A stretch of DNA of 64,000 bases, from contig NZ_JACVEL010000001.1 in assembly GCF_014518315.1 (NCBI RefSeq), positions 62,001 through 126,000 on the forward strand, written 5' to 3'. The notes under the pieces were generated by a model, which saw only the letters and a program-made list of their open reading frames with translations, searched no databases and was not told where the DNA came from. This DNA comes from Taishania pollutisoli (lineage in GTDB: Bacteria > Bacteroidota > Bacteroidia > Flavobacteriales_D > Crocinitomicaceae). Numbering within the stretch: the stretch's first letter is position 1; every line of letters begins with the position of its first letter. Positions 32,832 to 43,028 of the stretch are shown here, in pieces. A program made the translations under genes and the position numbers.

Positions 32832-35084
32832 ATGAAAACGATTGCTACAATTTTCCTTTTTTTAATGGGATTCAACAATGCATTTTCTCAGGGAGAAGGT
32901 GTTTTACCGATTACACATAACCCGGAGTTGATCAAAGAACAAAAAAACAACTATCAAACCAAATCAACAGGAAGTATTGACAGTACATTCATTTATACAG
33001 TTGATACAATCACACTTCCGATTTTTGATGATTTTTCAAAAAACAGAATCCAGCCATACAATGCGGACTACTCTGACCCGGGGGTGACCTCCACGTTGTA
33101 TTACCGCTTAAAAGATGAAAATGACATTCCCCTGCCAGCAACTGCAGTTTACACAACACAGGTAACATTCAGGAGGGTGTTTGACACAAACACAGGAGGA
33201 TATACGGATTATAACTTCCCGGGAGTAACAGTAAAAAAAGGAAACCTCAACAGCTACCCGGTCGTTTACGAAACCGTTACGGGATACCCTCCTTATTATA
33301 TTTATGACACTGTTGGTATTCCGGATGTTCCGGACACCATCTGGATTCCATCACCCAACATCACGCAAGACTCTGCACGTCAGTTTTTTGCACATGCAGC
33401 TACTCCGGGAACCTACTGGATCGATGACCACGCATACCACAATTACCGGTTCGCTAAAAATCCATGGTCTATCGGGGTGATGACCTTCGACGGAATTGAC
33501 CGGACAGGTTATCCGTACCAAATGGGAACGACCCTGTCGGGAGAAGCTGACTTCCTGACATCCAAACCAATTGACCTGACGGGAAGCGCAATTTCCGATA
33601 GCCTGTACATTACTTTCCTTTACCAAAAACAAGGGCTGGGAGACATTCCAGAACCCACCGATTCACTTATACTGGAGTTTTACGATGCGACCGCACAAAT
33701 CTGGCGTTGGCAATGGTCTACCAACGGAGGGACTGTCAGCGAATTTAAACTGGCGCACATTCCCATTAAAAACCCGGCATACTTTACCAACGCGTTTCAA
33801 TTCCGCTTCAAAAATTACGGAGGACTTTCCGGAGCACTCGATCACTTTCACATTGATTATGTAAATGTGCGCGACCTGTCCGGTATTCAGGATACATTGA
33901 TTGAAGATTTCGCTATTTCTTACCCTACCGTAACCTTGCTGAAAGACTATACGTCTGTTCCGTGGGATCACTACCAGAATAATCACAGTGGAAAAATGTC
34001 GACAGAAGTACCGTTAACAGTACGCAACAGCTACTTAAATGGTGGTGCAAATATTACATCCGCAGGAGGGGGTAGAATTGATGTAAAATACAATGGCACA
34101 CTGGAAGGAAGTGTCAACCTGAACGGTCAGATCATTGCAAATTACAATCCGCCATCACAGCCGATTCCGGATTACCGTCCGCGCACAACGTATGTGTCAG
34201 AACACAATGTATCTTCTTTCCAATACGACCATACCAAACCGGGAACCAAACAATTATTTACCATTGAAACAATCGTTTCCGTCCCTGTAGGTTCCAACTA
34301 TCTGCCAAATGACACCACTTATTCCGAGCAGTTTTTCGGTAATTACTATTCGTACGATGACGGAAGCGCTGAATTGGCTTATGGTCCGCAAGGGGCACAG
34401 TCCCGACTGGCAATCAAATATACGCCGTACGAGGCAGATTCTGTTATCGGAGCGTACATTCATTTCGTTCCAACGGTTAACAATGTGACCAATAAGTTGT
34501 TTCAGCTGACAATCTGGGGGGATAACGGCGGTGTTCCGGGAGCTGTTTTGTACGAAGACAATGCATTCAATTTACGTCAGCCATCTTATGGATACGGAAG
34601 AAATACATTCATCAAATACTTTACCGATGATACAATCAAAGTACCTGTATCAGGCACCTTTTACATCGGGTGGAAGCAAATTGATGCGATTCGTTACGGA
34701 GTCGGACTTGATCAAAATACAGATAAGCACGAAAATACGTATTTCAGTTTAGATGGCGGACTTACATGGGAACAATCACAAATTCCGGGGTCGGTGATGA
34801 TCCGTCCGATTTTTTCTACCTCCATGGACCCTGAACTGGGCGTTAAACCCGTCATAAAGGAATCTGCGGAATTGACGATTTACCCGAATCCGTCAAGTGG
34901 AATTTATCACATTCAATCATCAACAGGTCAATCCGGGCAAATCCAGGTGTATTCCATCCGGGGTGAGTTGGTATTGACTACAGATGAAGCAACATTTGAC
35001 ATCAGCAATCAGCCTGACGGCATCTATTTGGTGAAATCCTCTTCCAATTTATCGAGAACATATAAAGTAGTTAAATCCAGATGA
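32832..35084 (+). CDS. Secreted protein with type A T9SS sorting domain
   Basis: 750 residues from ATG 32832 (753 from 32823). Signal peptide MKTIATIFLFLMGFNNAFSQ. Repeated jelly-roll-like strands (YTVDTITLPIFDDFSKNRIQ; GALDHFHIDYVNVRDLSG) suggest two galactose-binding-like modules and a choice-of-anchor segment. The C-terminal ~70 residues are a type A T9SS domain (LTIYPNPSSGIYHIQSSTGQ...QPDGIYLVKSSS). Stop overlaps the rluD start by 4 bases. Its placement between a PASTA protein and a ribosome-modifying enzyme is unusual but the reading direction and spacing show one operon. Ligand unknown. Confidence 0.83.
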   Translation: MKTIATIFLFLMGFNNAFSQGEGVLPITHNPELIKEQKNNYQTKSTGSIDSTFIYTVDTITLPIFDDFSKNRIQPYNADYSDPGVTSTLYYRLKDENDIPLPATAVYTTQVTFRRVFDTNTGGYTDYNFPGVTVKKGNLNSYPVVYETVTGYPPYYIYDTVGIPDVPDTIWIPSPNITQDSARQFFAHAATPGTYWIDDHAYHNYRFAKNPWSIGVMTFDGIDRTGYPYQMGTTLSGEADFLTSKPIDLTGSAISDSLYITFLYQKQGLGDIPEPTDSLILEFYDATAQIWRWQWSTNGGTVSEFKLAHIPIKNPAYFTNAFQFRFKNYGGLSGALDHFHIDYVNVRDLSGIQDTLIEDFAISYPTVTLLKDYTSVPWDHYQNNHSGKMSTEVPLTVRNSYLNGGANITSAGGGRIDVKYNGTLEGSVNLNGQIIANYNPPSQPIPDYRPRTTYVSEHNVSSFQYDHTKPGTKQLFTIETIVSVPVGSNYLPNDTTYSEQFFGNYYSYDDGSAELAYGPQGAQSRLAIKYTPYEADSVIGAYIHFVPTVNNVTNKLFQLTIWGDNGGVPGAVLYEDNAFNLRQPSYGYGRNTFIKYFTDDTIKVPVSGTFYIGWKQIDAIRYGVGLDQNTDKHENTYFSLDGGLTWEQSQIPGSVMIRPIFSTSMDPELGVKPVIKESAELTIYPNPSSGIYHIQSSTGQSGQIQVYSIRGELVLTTDEATFDISNQPDGIYLVKSSSNLSRTYKVVKSR

Positions 35085-36145
35085 CAGATGAGCCAGAGGA
35101 GGTAGATCAGCACCTCTCCGAAGAACAGGAAGAAGAACTGTACGAACATCATAAAGTCAAAGTAGATCCGGGTCAGTTTATTGTCAGAATTGATAAATAC
35201 CTGATGGATCGTCTTCCCAATACTTCCAGAAACAGGATTCAAAATTCCGCAAAGAATGGTTTTATCATTGTCAACGGGCAAAAAGTAAAACAAAATTATA
35301 AGGTAAAGCCCAATGATGAAATTTCACTGGTACTTCCGTTTCCCGCCCAGGAATTGGATTTAATTCCTGAAAATATTCCATTGGAAATCCCTTATGAAGA
35401 TGACGATTTATTGGTTGTCAATAAACCGGATGACATGGTGGTACATCCCGGACTTGGAAATTACCGCGGCACACTGGTCAACGCATTGGTGTACCACATT
35501 GACAATTTACCGCACAGAACACAGGATTATTATGGTCGCCCCGGGTTGGTACACCGGCTGGATAAACACACGACCGGGTTGGTCGTAGTTGCAAAAACGG
35601 AATATGCACTCAACCACCTGGCCAAGCAGTTTTTCGACCGGACAACAGAGCGTCGCTATTGGGCTTTGGTTTGGGGAGACGTTAAAGAAGATGGCACTGT
35701 GACAGGGCATATCGGTCGCTCTCTGAAAAACAGAAAAATGTTTGTAGTTTACCCGGAAGGGGATCACGGAAAACATGCTGTAACACATTATAAAGTACTC
35801 GAACGATTCGGACTGGTCACACTCGTTGAATGTAAACTGGAAACGGGACGTACACACCAGATCAGGGTGCACATGAAACACATCGGACACACACTCTTTC
35901 ACGATCTGGAATACGGAGGCGATGCAATTCTGAAAGGTACGACGCACAACAAATACAAAACGTTCATTGAGAATTGCTTTGATCTGACAAAGGGACAAGC
36001 ATTGCATGCAAAAACGCTGGGATTTGAACACCCGACCCGGAAAGAATACATGCGGTTTGATTCCGAGTTACCTGCAGGTTTTCAGCAACTACTTGAAAAG
36101 TGGAGAAATTATACAAAGAGTGCCGGTGATTTGTCGGAAGAGTAA
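35081..36145 (+). CDS. RluA-family pseudouridine synthase (RluD-like)
   Basis: 354 residues. An S4 RNA-binding domain (RIDKYLMDRLPNTSRNRIQN, GFIIVNGQKVKQNYKV) precedes the catalytic domain with HRLDKHTTGLVVVAKT, in which Asp161 is the nucleophile, plus ETGRTHQIRVHMKHIGHTLF. It isomerises uridine in 23S rRNA, probably the helix 69 sites if it is the RluD orthologue. An acidic N-terminal extension of about 30 residues (EEVDQHLSEEQEEELYEHH) is not present in E. coli RluD. Translationally coupled to the upstream T9SS gene. Confidence 0.93.
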   Translation: MTDEPEEVDQHLSEEQEEELYEHHKVKVDPGQFIVRIDKYLMDRLPNTSRNRIQNSAKNGFIIVNGQKVKQNYKVKPNDEISLVLPFPAQELDLIPENIPLEIPYEDDDLLVVNKPDDMVVHPGLGNYRGTLVNALVYHIDNLPHRTQDYYGRPGLVHRLDKHTTGLVVVAKTEYALNHLAKQFFDRTTERRYWALVWGDVKEDGTVTGHIGRSLKNRKMFVVYPEGDHGKHAVTHYKVLERFGLVTLVECKLETGRTHQIRVHMKHIGHTLFHDLEYGGDAILKGTTHNKYKTFIENCFDLTKGQALHAKTLGFEHPTRKEYMRFDSELPAGFQQLLEKWRNYTKSAGDLSEE

Positions 36146-36256
36146 GTCTTTCATTTAACGTAAGTGATACATTAACGCTATCCGTAACGGCGATTGATTG
36201 AGTAAAGCGTAGTAATAATTGATTGAAACTTATCAAATTCATTCAGTAAAATTTCA

Positions 36257-36264
36257 TATCTTTG
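36257..36264 (+). promoter_or_regulatory. -7 promoter element of the DUF4249-like gene
   Basis: TATCTTTG matches TAnnTTTG. Transcription starting near 36271 excludes the upstream ATG at 36219 and supports ATG 36285. Confidence 0.6.
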
Positions 36265-36284
36265 GTCTTCTAATATTTTTTCAA

Positions 36285-37400
36285 ATGAAAAACACTCTGA
36301 TTTTTTCTGTAATAGGCCTGGCATTAACATTTCTAACTTCGTGTAAAGACAAAATTGACCTGGTTGGAGCCGGTCAGGAGTCTGCCGTAGTTATCGGAAT
36401 CCTGGATCAGTCAGAAACATCACATTATGTTAAAATTACGCGTACATTTATTGGTGACGGTGTGACCAATTCACTGGATATCGCTACAATTCCGGACTCG
36501 TCTTATTTTGACCAGGTAGACATCACAATTCAAGAGGTGCTTGCAAACGGAAGCCAGGGAAGACTATTCACACTGCATGATACCATTATTCAAAACAAAG
36601 ATGAGAACGGCGTTTTCTATGCTCCTCAACAGAAAGTATATGTATTCTACACCACTCCTGCGGCACCGCTGTTAGCTGATGCAACTTATAAAATGACGGC
36701 CAAAATTGATGGTGGAAGAATCATTGTTACAGGACAAACGCAACTGGTTAGCGGTCTTTCTGCCGGCACCTGGGCGAATTCAAATGCCAGCTTGAAATTA
36801 ACGGCAAACGGAAATGCGTTGGGAGAATACGCGACTCAATCGTTGAACATCCCCAGTGTAGGAAACTCCTACAAAATGAATGGAAAAGTACGGTTCGATT
36901 ATCGTGAATATGCCATTGGAATGACGGATTCAACGGATCACGCTATTTGGTTCAATCTCGGAGAATATGACATTATTCCCGGAGCAAACACATCCCAAAC
37001 GTTTACATTTTCGGGAGAAACATTCTACCGTACTGTAAAAGATAAAGTACCCGTATCGTCTTCTATTGAAAAAAGAATTTACCTCGGATTCGATGTGCAG
37101 ATAACAGGAGCATCAAGAGAGCTGGCAAACTACATCGAAGTAAGCAAACCATCTTCTTCTTTGGCTCAAAACAAACCAAAGTACACGAATTTAACCATCA
37201 CGGAAGGACATAGCGTATTGGGAATCTTCGGAGCAAGGTATACATACAGTGTGTACAAACCTGCTGTCGGGATTTCGAGTATCACACAGGGAATGGACAA
37301 AAAATCCAGACGTGAATTATGTGCCGGACCAATTACGGGAACACTGAGTTTCTGCTCGCAACACGCGTTAGACAACCCGGAGCCCTGGTCGTGTAATTAA
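36285..37400 (+). CDS. DUF4249-like lipoprotein
   Basis: 371 residues from ATG 36285. Lipobox LTSC gives Cys20, followed by KDKIDLVG. The mature protein is all-beta with GILDQSETSHYVKITRTFIG near its start and YAPQQKVYVFYTT in the middle, a layout like DUF4249 outer-membrane lipoproteins, often partners of TonB-dependent receptors. No such receptor is next to it. The C-terminus (CAGPITGTLSFCSQ...NPEPWSC) has three Cys that may pair. Followed 45 bases later by priA. Confidence 0.72.
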   Translation: MKNTLIFSVIGLALTFLTSCKDKIDLVGAGQESAVVIGILDQSETSHYVKITRTFIGDGVTNSLDIATIPDSSYFDQVDITIQEVLANGSQGRLFTLHDTIIQNKDENGVFYAPQQKVYVFYTTPAAPLLADATYKMTAKIDGGRIIVTGQTQLVSGLSAGTWANSNASLKLTANGNALGEYATQSLNIPSVGNSYKMNGKVRFDYREYAIGMTDSTDHAIWFNLGEYDIIPGANTSQTFTFSGETFYRTVKDKVPVSSSIEKRIYLGFDVQITGASRELANYIEVSKPSSSLAQNKPKYTNLTITEGHSVLGIFGARYTYSVYKPAVGISSITQGMDKKSRRELCAGPITGTLSFCSQHALDNPEPWSCN

Positions 37401-37445
37401 GTAATGATCGCTGCATTTTAACCGGACTGATGTCAGCAATACTCA

Positions 37446-39914
37446 ATGGATGAACGTAAAACCCTCTTTGCAGATGTAATTCTTCCTGTTCCTGTTCACA
37501 GGGAATTCACCTATCGTGTTCCTTTTGAAATGAACACTTACATCCGGGAAGGTGTCCGCGTTGTTGTCCCTTTCGGGAAATCTAAATTTTATACGGCAAT
37601 TGTTACGAAAGTACATGAAACGGTACCTTCCTATACGGCAAAATATGTCGAATATATTTTAGATGAGGCACCGATTATCACAGGAAATCAATATGCTTTC
37701 TGGAAATGGATCGCGAAGTATTACATGGCTCCGATCGGAGATGTTTTGAATGCTGCGCTCCCCGCTAACTTTAAACTGGCAAGTGAAACAAAAATCCAGC
37801 TACATCCCGACTTTGAAAAGGGAATGGAATTAGCGGAAAAGGAAGAAACACTTGTTGAGACATTGGAAATCCGGGAGGAATTAACCCTCAAAGAACTTTC
37901 TGAAATTCTCGGAATAAAAAACGTGCATCCGATTATCAAACGACTCATTGACAAAGGAATCGTTATTACACAGGAAGAACTCAACCAGAAATACACCCCG
38001 AAAAAAGAGAGTTTTGTCTGTATCAATCCCGTTTTTACAGAGGAAGACCTGAACAATGTGCTCGCATCGCTGGAGACCACTAAAAGCAAAGCATCACAAT
38101 TGGATGGGCTGTTAACCATTCTGAAGTTACGATTGGATACCCGCCAGGAATACATTGCAAAAAAAACAGTCCTTGAACACGGAATCTCTGCTTCTACACT
38201 TACAACCCTTGAGAAAAACGGTTACATTCTTATAGAAAAACTGGAAGTCAGCCGCCTCCGTGCACTTGACCCTTCCGAAACGGAAATCAAGGAACTTTCA
38301 GAGGCACAGGAGACCGCTTACCGGGAAATCACCGAATCGTTTGAAAAGCACTTTGTAACGCTGTTATTTGGTGTTACAGGTTCCGGTAAAACTGAGATCT
38401 ATGTAAAACTGATCAAGGAACAGCTGGAACGTGGAAAACAAGTCTTGTTCCTGTTGCCTGAAATCGCACTCACTACTCAATTGATTCAGCGACTTTCTGT
38501 TTATTTTGGTGAATACATCGGTGTATATCATTCCAAATTCAATCAAAATGAACGTGTAGAGATCTGGAACAATGTACTGGCAGATAACCCCTCTAAATTC
38601 CGGTTGATTGTCGGAGCAAGATCCTCTGTTTTTCTCCCGTTTAAAAACCTGGGGTTAATTATTGTAGATGAAGAACATGAAAGTTCATTCAAACAATACG
38701 ATCCTTCTCCGCGATACAATGCCCGCGACGCAGCCCTTGTACTGGCAAAACTTCACAACGCAAAAGTATTGCTCGGGTCTGCTACACCAGCCATGGAAAC
38801 TTATTTCAACGCACAATCAGGAAAATATGGATTTGTTGAATTGACAACGCGCTTCGGAGGTGTGCAATTGCCCGAAATTCAATGCGCCGACATGCGCAAA
38901 GCCCGGATTCAGAAAAGTATGCAATCCGATTTTTCTTCTTTTTTGATTGATGAAATCAGGGAAACACTTAATAAAAACAAACAAATCATTTTATTTCAAA
39001 ACCGCAGGGGATACACACCGCTGTGGATGTGTGAGATTTGTCACTGGACACCCAGGTGTACCAACTGTGACGTCTCCTTAACCTATCACAAGCAGACCAA
39101 TTCATTAAAGTGCCACTACTGCAGTTATGTACAGCCACCTGTCGGCACGTGTGCAGCCTGCGGAAGTCACCGCATCAAAATGCTGGGATTCGGAACGGAG
39201 AAAATCGAAGATGATCTGGCAACCATTTTCCCGGCAGCTGCTATTCAGCGGCTGGACCTGGATACAACACGAAACAAACACGCGTATGAGAATATACTCA
39301 ATGACTTCGGAGAACGAAAAATAGATATTCTCATTGGGACGCAAATGGTTTCAAAAGGACTGGATTTTAAGGATGTTGCCTTAGTGGGAATCCTGGACGC
39401 CGACCTGATGCTCAACCGCTCTGATTTCCGTGCATTCGAGCGCAGCTTCCAGCTCATGTCACAAGTTGCGGGACGGGCAGGAAGAGATCACGAACGGGGG
39501 AAAGTTATCATCCAAACCGGTGACGTAGATCATTGGGTCATTCAGAAGGTGCATCAGCATGATTACAAAAGTTTTTACAATGCTGAAATCATTGAACGTA
39601 AAAACTTCTTCTATCCGCCTTTTTATAAAATCATCAACATTACGTTAAAACACAAGGATGAACAGGTGGTAAGCAGCGGGGCACAGCAACTGGCGACCTC
39701 TCTGCGATCTGTTTTTAAAGAGCGGGTGCTTGGACCTGAATTCCCGGTAGTGCGCAGAATCCAAAATCAGTTTCTGAAACAAATCAAACTCAAAATTGAA
39801 CGCCATGCGCCCGATTCTAAAATAAAAGACAAAATAAGTGAACTCATCGACACCTTCTACAGCCACGCCACACACAAAAGTATCCGGGTGGTAATCGATG
39901 TAGACCCGGCTTAA
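37446..39914 (+). CDS. priA: Primosomal protein N' (replication restart helicase)
   Basis: 822 residues, typical PriA. It reloads the replisome at collapsed forks. The N-terminal 3'-end-binding domain starts [20 protein letters not shown]. The helicase core has Walker [14 protein letters not shown], motif [22 protein letters not shown], and motif [17 protein letters not shown]. The zinc-binding Cys pairs lie between ([31 protein letters not shown]), giving eight Cys. The last codon overlaps the rpoD stop on the opposite strand. Confidence 0.97.
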   Translation: MDERKTLFADVILPVPVHREFTYRVPFEMNTYIREGVRVVVPFGKSKFYTAIVTKVHETVPSYTAKYVEYILDEAPIITGNQYAFWKWIAKYYMAPIGDVLNAALPANFKLASETKIQLHPDFEKGMELAEKEETLVETLEIREELTLKELSEILGIKNVHPIIKRLIDKGIVITQEELNQKYTPKKESFVCINPVFTEEDLNNVLASLETTKSKASQLDGLLTILKLRLDTRQEYIAKKTVLEHGISASTLTTLEKNGYILIEKLEVSRLRALDPSETEIKELSEAQETAYREITESFEKHFVTLLFGVTGSGKTEIYVKLIKEQLERGKQVLFLLPEIALTTQLIQRLSVYFGEYIGVYHSKFNQNERVEIWNNVLADNPSKFRLIVGARSSVFLPFKNLGLIIVDEEHESSFKQYDPSPRYNARDAALVLAKLHNAKVLLGSATPAMETYFNAQSGKYGFVELTTRFGGVQLPEIQCADMRKARIQKSMQSDFSSFLIDEIRETLNKNKQIILFQNRRGYTPLWMCEICHWTPRCTNCDVSLTYHKQTNSLKCHYCSYVQPPVGTCAACGSHRIKMLGFGTEKIEDDLATIFPAAAIQRLDLDTTRNKHAYENILNDFGERKIDILIGTQMVSKGLDFKDVALVGILDADLMLNRSDFRAFERSFQLMSQVAGRAGRDHERGKVIIQTGDVDHWVIQKVHQHDYKSFYNAEIIERKNFFYPPFYKIINITLKHKDEQVVSSGAQQLATSLRSVFKERVLGPEFPVVRRIQNQFLKQIKLKIERHAPDSKIKDKISELIDTFYSHATHKSIRVVIDVDPA

Positions 39915-40780
39915 CCCAGGTATGTTTTCAGCATTTTACTGCGAGAAGTATGTCGCAATCTCCGAATTGCTTTTTCCTTGATCTGACGTACGCGTTCGCG
40001 GGTCAGGTCAAAACGCTCTCCGATCTCTTCCAGAGTCAACGGTGCTTTTCCATTTAAGCCGTAATACATACGAACGACATCTCCTTCCCGCGATGTCAGC
40101 GTAGAAAGGGAGCGCTCAATGTCTTTTCGGAGGGACTCAACAGCCAATCCATCTTCCGGAGTCGGCAGGGAATCATTCGGAAGAATATCATACAGGCTGG
40201 ATGAAGATTCATCTCCTTCCACCAATTGCGCGTCCATCGAAATATGGCGACCGGAATTCACCAATGACTGCCGGATGTCATTCACGCTGCATTCGAGAAA
40301 TTCTGCCAGTTCTTCTGCCGTAGGCGGACGTTCATATTTTTGCTCCAATTCGGAAAATGCACGGTTAATGCGGTTAATCGTACCGATTTTATTCAACGGA
40401 AGGCGTACGATTCGCGCCTGTTCAGCCAATGCCTGCAAGATGGACTGACGAATCCACCAAACCGCATAAGATATAAACTTAAATCCGCGTGTTTCATCAA
40501 AGCGTTCTGCTGCTTTAATCAATCCCATGTTTCCTTCATTAATTAAGTCGGGAAGTGACAATCCTTGATTTTGATATTGCTTGGATACCGAAACAACGAA
40601 ACGAAGATTGGCTTTCGTCAATCGCTCTAAGGCGATCCGGTCTCCTTCACGGATTCTCTTTGCCAATTCAACTTCTTCATCAGCAGTTACCAAATCTACC
40701 CTGCCAATTTCTTGTAAGTACTTGTCAAGAGAAGCCGTTTCTCTGTTTGTTACTTGTTTAGCGATCTTTAGTTGTCTCAT
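39911..40780 (-). CDS. rpoD: Primary sigma factor (sigma-70 family, RpoD/SigA)
   Basis: 289 residues. It is the short primary sigma typical of Bacteroidetes, lacking region 1.1 and the long non-conserved insert. Region 1.2 ([20 protein letters not shown]), region 2 ([20 protein letters not shown]...[13 protein letters not shown]), region 3 ([20 protein letters not shown]), region 4 ([20 protein letters not shown]) are all present. This sigma family recognises TTTG/TAnnTTTG promoters, matching the many sites in the window. Convergent with priA; the two stop codons share bases 39912-39913. Confidence 0.96.
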   Translation of the reverse strand: MRQLKIAKQVTNRETASLDKYLQEIGRVDLVTADEEVELAKRIREGDRIALERLTKANLRFVVSVSKQYQNQGLSLPDLINEGNMGLIKAAERFDETRGFKFISYAVWWIRQSILQALAEQARIVRLPLNKIGTINRINRAFSELEQKYERPPTAEELAEFLECSVNDIRQSLVNSGRHISMDAQLVEGDESSSSLYDILPNDSLPTPEDGLAVESLRKDIERSLSTLTSREGDVVRMYYGLNGKAPLTLEEIGERFDLTRERVRQIKEKAIRRLRHTSRSKMLKTYLG

Positions 40781-41033
40781 GGCTGATTGTTTTAATGGTT
40801 GCTATCTTAGTCATAAATAGTACGCTTAAGGTAGTATTTTATTTTTGAATAAAAAGTTAAAAATTATTTTTTTTTGTAAAGTGTGGTCTTCATTGATTAA
40901 ACGGTTAATTCATTACTACAACACCTTCTATTGACTGATTATAAGTATATAACGAAAGAAACTACTGCTATGGTTGGAAAACCAGTACTTATTTTTTCCG
41001 GGAAAGTCGAAAAAAATAACCTAATTTCGGTGT

Positions 41034-42053
41034 GTGAATAAATTGCGGGATACACTGAATATTATGCGCCACCTTTCCATCAGAAGAATGTGGAATCTGG
41101 CTGTACTCTACCACTCCTATTTCTTGTCGCGCGCATTGAAAAAGAATCTTCACCGCGGAATGCCTTTTTCGTTGAGTATCGAGCCGACAACTGCCTGCAA
41201 CCTGGGATGCCCGGAGTGTCCGAGCGGATTGAAACAATTCTCAAGACCTACCGGAAGGTTGCAATCAGATGTACATGAAACAATGTTACGGCAACTCTCC
41301 CGAAACGTATTTTACATCAATTATTATTTCCAGGGCGAACCATTTCTGCATCCTCACTTCCTGGAATTGATCAAAGCGGCTAAAAAACATAAGATTTATA
41401 CTGCGACATCAACAAATGCCCATTTCATTACACCATCCAAAGCAGCAGAAATTGTTCAATCCGGCCTCGACCGGCTGATTATTTCCATTGACGGAATGAC
41501 GCAGGAAACGTATGAACAATACCGCGTGCATGGAACGCTTGAAAAAGTCATTGCGGGCACGCAGCACCTGGTAAAAGCAAAACAACAACTCCATTCGTCC
41601 ACTCCTCATCTCATTATCCAATTTCTTGCCGTCAAACCCAATGAACACGAAATTGAGGAAATAGCAAAACTCGGGAAACAACTCGGTGTTGATGAAGTAC
41701 GTATCAAAACCGCTCAATTGTACGATTACAAACACGGTAATCCGCTTATGCCGGAAAATGAAAAATATGCCCGCTACAAACAACTGCCTGACGGGACCTA
41801 TACATTAAAGTGGAAAACAGGAAATCATTGCTGGCGCATGTGGTCCAGTTGTGTCCTTACCTGGGATGCAAAAGTAGTTCCGTGTTGTTTTGACAAGGAT
41901 GCACAACACCAACTGGGCAGTCTGGAAGAAGACAACTTTAAAGCAATCTGGCATTCAAAAAAATACAATGGATTCAGATCCGCAGTACTCACTCACCGAA
42001 ACCAGATCGATATCTGCAACAACTGTTCAGAAGGCGCTAAGGTTTGGGCGTAA
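41034..42053 (+). CDS. Radical SAM/SPASM-domain protein
   Basis: 339 residues from GTG 41034. The radical SAM motif is Cys55-x3-Cys59-x2-Cys62 (PTTACNLGCPECPSG), binding the cluster that cleaves S-adenosylmethionine. C-terminal SPASM Cys residues are in CWRMWSSCVLTWDAKVVPCC and IDICNNCSEG. SPASM enzymes modify peptides, proteins or glycans; no short precursor-peptide gene is visible nearby. A near-match -7 element (TAATTTCG, 41022-41029) argues that translation could begin at ATG 41064 (Met11) instead, since transcription would start near 41036. Confidence 0.88.
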   Translation: MNKLRDTLNIMRHLSIRRMWNLAVLYHSYFLSRALKKNLHRGMPFSLSIEPTTACNLGCPECPSGLKQFSRPTGRLQSDVHETMLRQLSRNVFYINYYFQGEPFLHPHFLELIKAAKKHKIYTATSTNAHFITPSKAAEIVQSGLDRLIISIDGMTQETYEQYRVHGTLEKVIAGTQHLVKAKQQLHSSTPHLIIQFLAVKPNEHEIEEIAKLGKQLGVDEVRIKTAQLYDYKHGNPLMPENEKYARYKQLPDGTYTLKWKTGNHCWRMWSSCVLTWDAKVVPCCFDKDAQHQLGSLEEDNFKAIWHSKKYNGFRSAVLTHRNQIDICNNCSEGAKVWA

Positions 42054-42064
42054 CAAGAATACAA

Positions 42065-42685
42065 TTAATAGTTCAGTAATAATTCCGTCGTATCCATGTG
42101 TGGAGTGATGACGCTTTTTGTACCACTGAAGGATGAAAACTGCTTGAAATAGGTAATTTCATACACTGTATTTGCATCATTCACACAATAAAAAACAGTA
42201 TCCAATATTCCTATAAACTGCTGGTATCCGTCCGGACAGCATTCGGTACAAGCCGATTTCCCTTGTGTTTTTATGATGTCAATGCGCGTATCTGCGCTTT
42301 CCGTATGCACCAGGTGGATTTTAACCCAGGACTTCCCTGTAGTGGTAAAATTGATGAAATTCGTCTGCTTTAACGTCAGATCTTTAAAATTGACGGTCTT
42401 TTCTTCCGTAAAGTACCCGTCCTTTGAGACCCGCATGATCAAAGAGACGAATTGATCTCTTTTCAGATCCAATTCAAATTTCCCTTCGGCATCGGTTTGC
42501 AGCGTTTTAACATGCACTTGTTCTTCGGAGCCTGCATTTTTTTTATACACATCAATCTGCGCACCTGCCAGTACCTGCATGTTTGATTCATCCAGCGCAA
42601 ATCCTGAAATATGAAAATCGGCCTGCCCTTTTTTACAGGAAGAAAAAGCCATAGCCGCCAATAAGATAAGTGTAGTCAATCTCAT
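42065..42685 (-). CDS. Lipoprotein with carboxypeptidase-regulatory-like domain
   Basis: 206 residues from the ATG at 42685. Lipobox FSSC gives Cys17, then KKGQADF. Residues ~20-95 form a carboxypeptidase-regulatory-like/transthyretin fold (ISGFALDESNMQVLAGAQID, GKFELDLKRDQFVSLIMRVS), common in Bacteroidetes surface lipoproteins. The C-terminal half contains two adjacent Cys (ACTECC) of unclear role. Last gene in the CPA1-DUF3817 transcript. The upstream ATG at 42715 adds ten residues that overlap the preceding gene, so the internal start is preferred. Confidence 0.75.
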   Translation of the reverse strand: MRLTTLILLAAMAFSSCKKGQADFHISGFALDESNMQVLAGAQIDVYKKNAGSEEQVHVKTLQTDAEGKFELDLKRDQFVSLIMRVSKDGYFTEEKTVNFKDLTLKQTNFINFTTTGKSWVKIHLVHTESADTRIDIIKTQGKSACTECCPDGYQQFIGILDTVFYCVNDANTVYEITYFKQFSSFSGTKSVITPHMDTTELLLNY

Positions 42686-42707
42686 AACCTTATTATTTTC
42701 AATAAAA

Positions 42708-43016
42708 TTACACAAAAGAGTCTAACGTGTCATTCGATTTTTCTTCTTCTCTCAAATATTTTTTCTCGGCCCAAAATGTTCCAAAAGGAAGAAGTGATGA
42801 AATCAGAAGAATCAGCGTCTTTGTTTTATTCCATTTCAACTGCCCGGCAGCGATTACAACCAACAGACAAAAAGCAACAAACAAAACGCCATGTGCCATC
42901 CCTACAATTTTGTTCGGCCAGGCAATTTCCCACATGTACTTCAGTGGCATCGTCAACGCGAAAGCGAGGTAGGAAATTCCTTCTGCAATCGCGGTAATTC
43001 TTACTAATTTCAACAT
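42708..43016 (-). CDS. DUF3817 small integral membrane protein
   Basis: 102 residues from the ATG at 43016 with three membrane helices: ITAIAEGISYLAFALTMPLK, MAHGVLFVAFCLLVVIAAGQ and LILLISSLLPFGTFWAEKKY. The GH (HGVLF), G-I-S-Y and P-F-G-T-F features match the DUF3817 family, whose function is unknown. It starts 13 bases after the CPA1 antiporter stop, so they are probably co-transcribed. Confidence 0.85.
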   Translation of the reverse strand: MLKLVRITAIAEGISYLAFALTMPLKYMWEIAWPNKIVGMAHGVLFVAFCLLVVIAAGQLKWNKTKTLILLISSLLPFGTFWAEKKYLREEEKSNDTLDSFV

Positions 43017-43028
43017 AATCACTAATTT

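Noticed and set aside
35507-36031. 174-codon minus-strand frame
   Set aside because: Antisense to the pseudouridine synthase catalytic domain.
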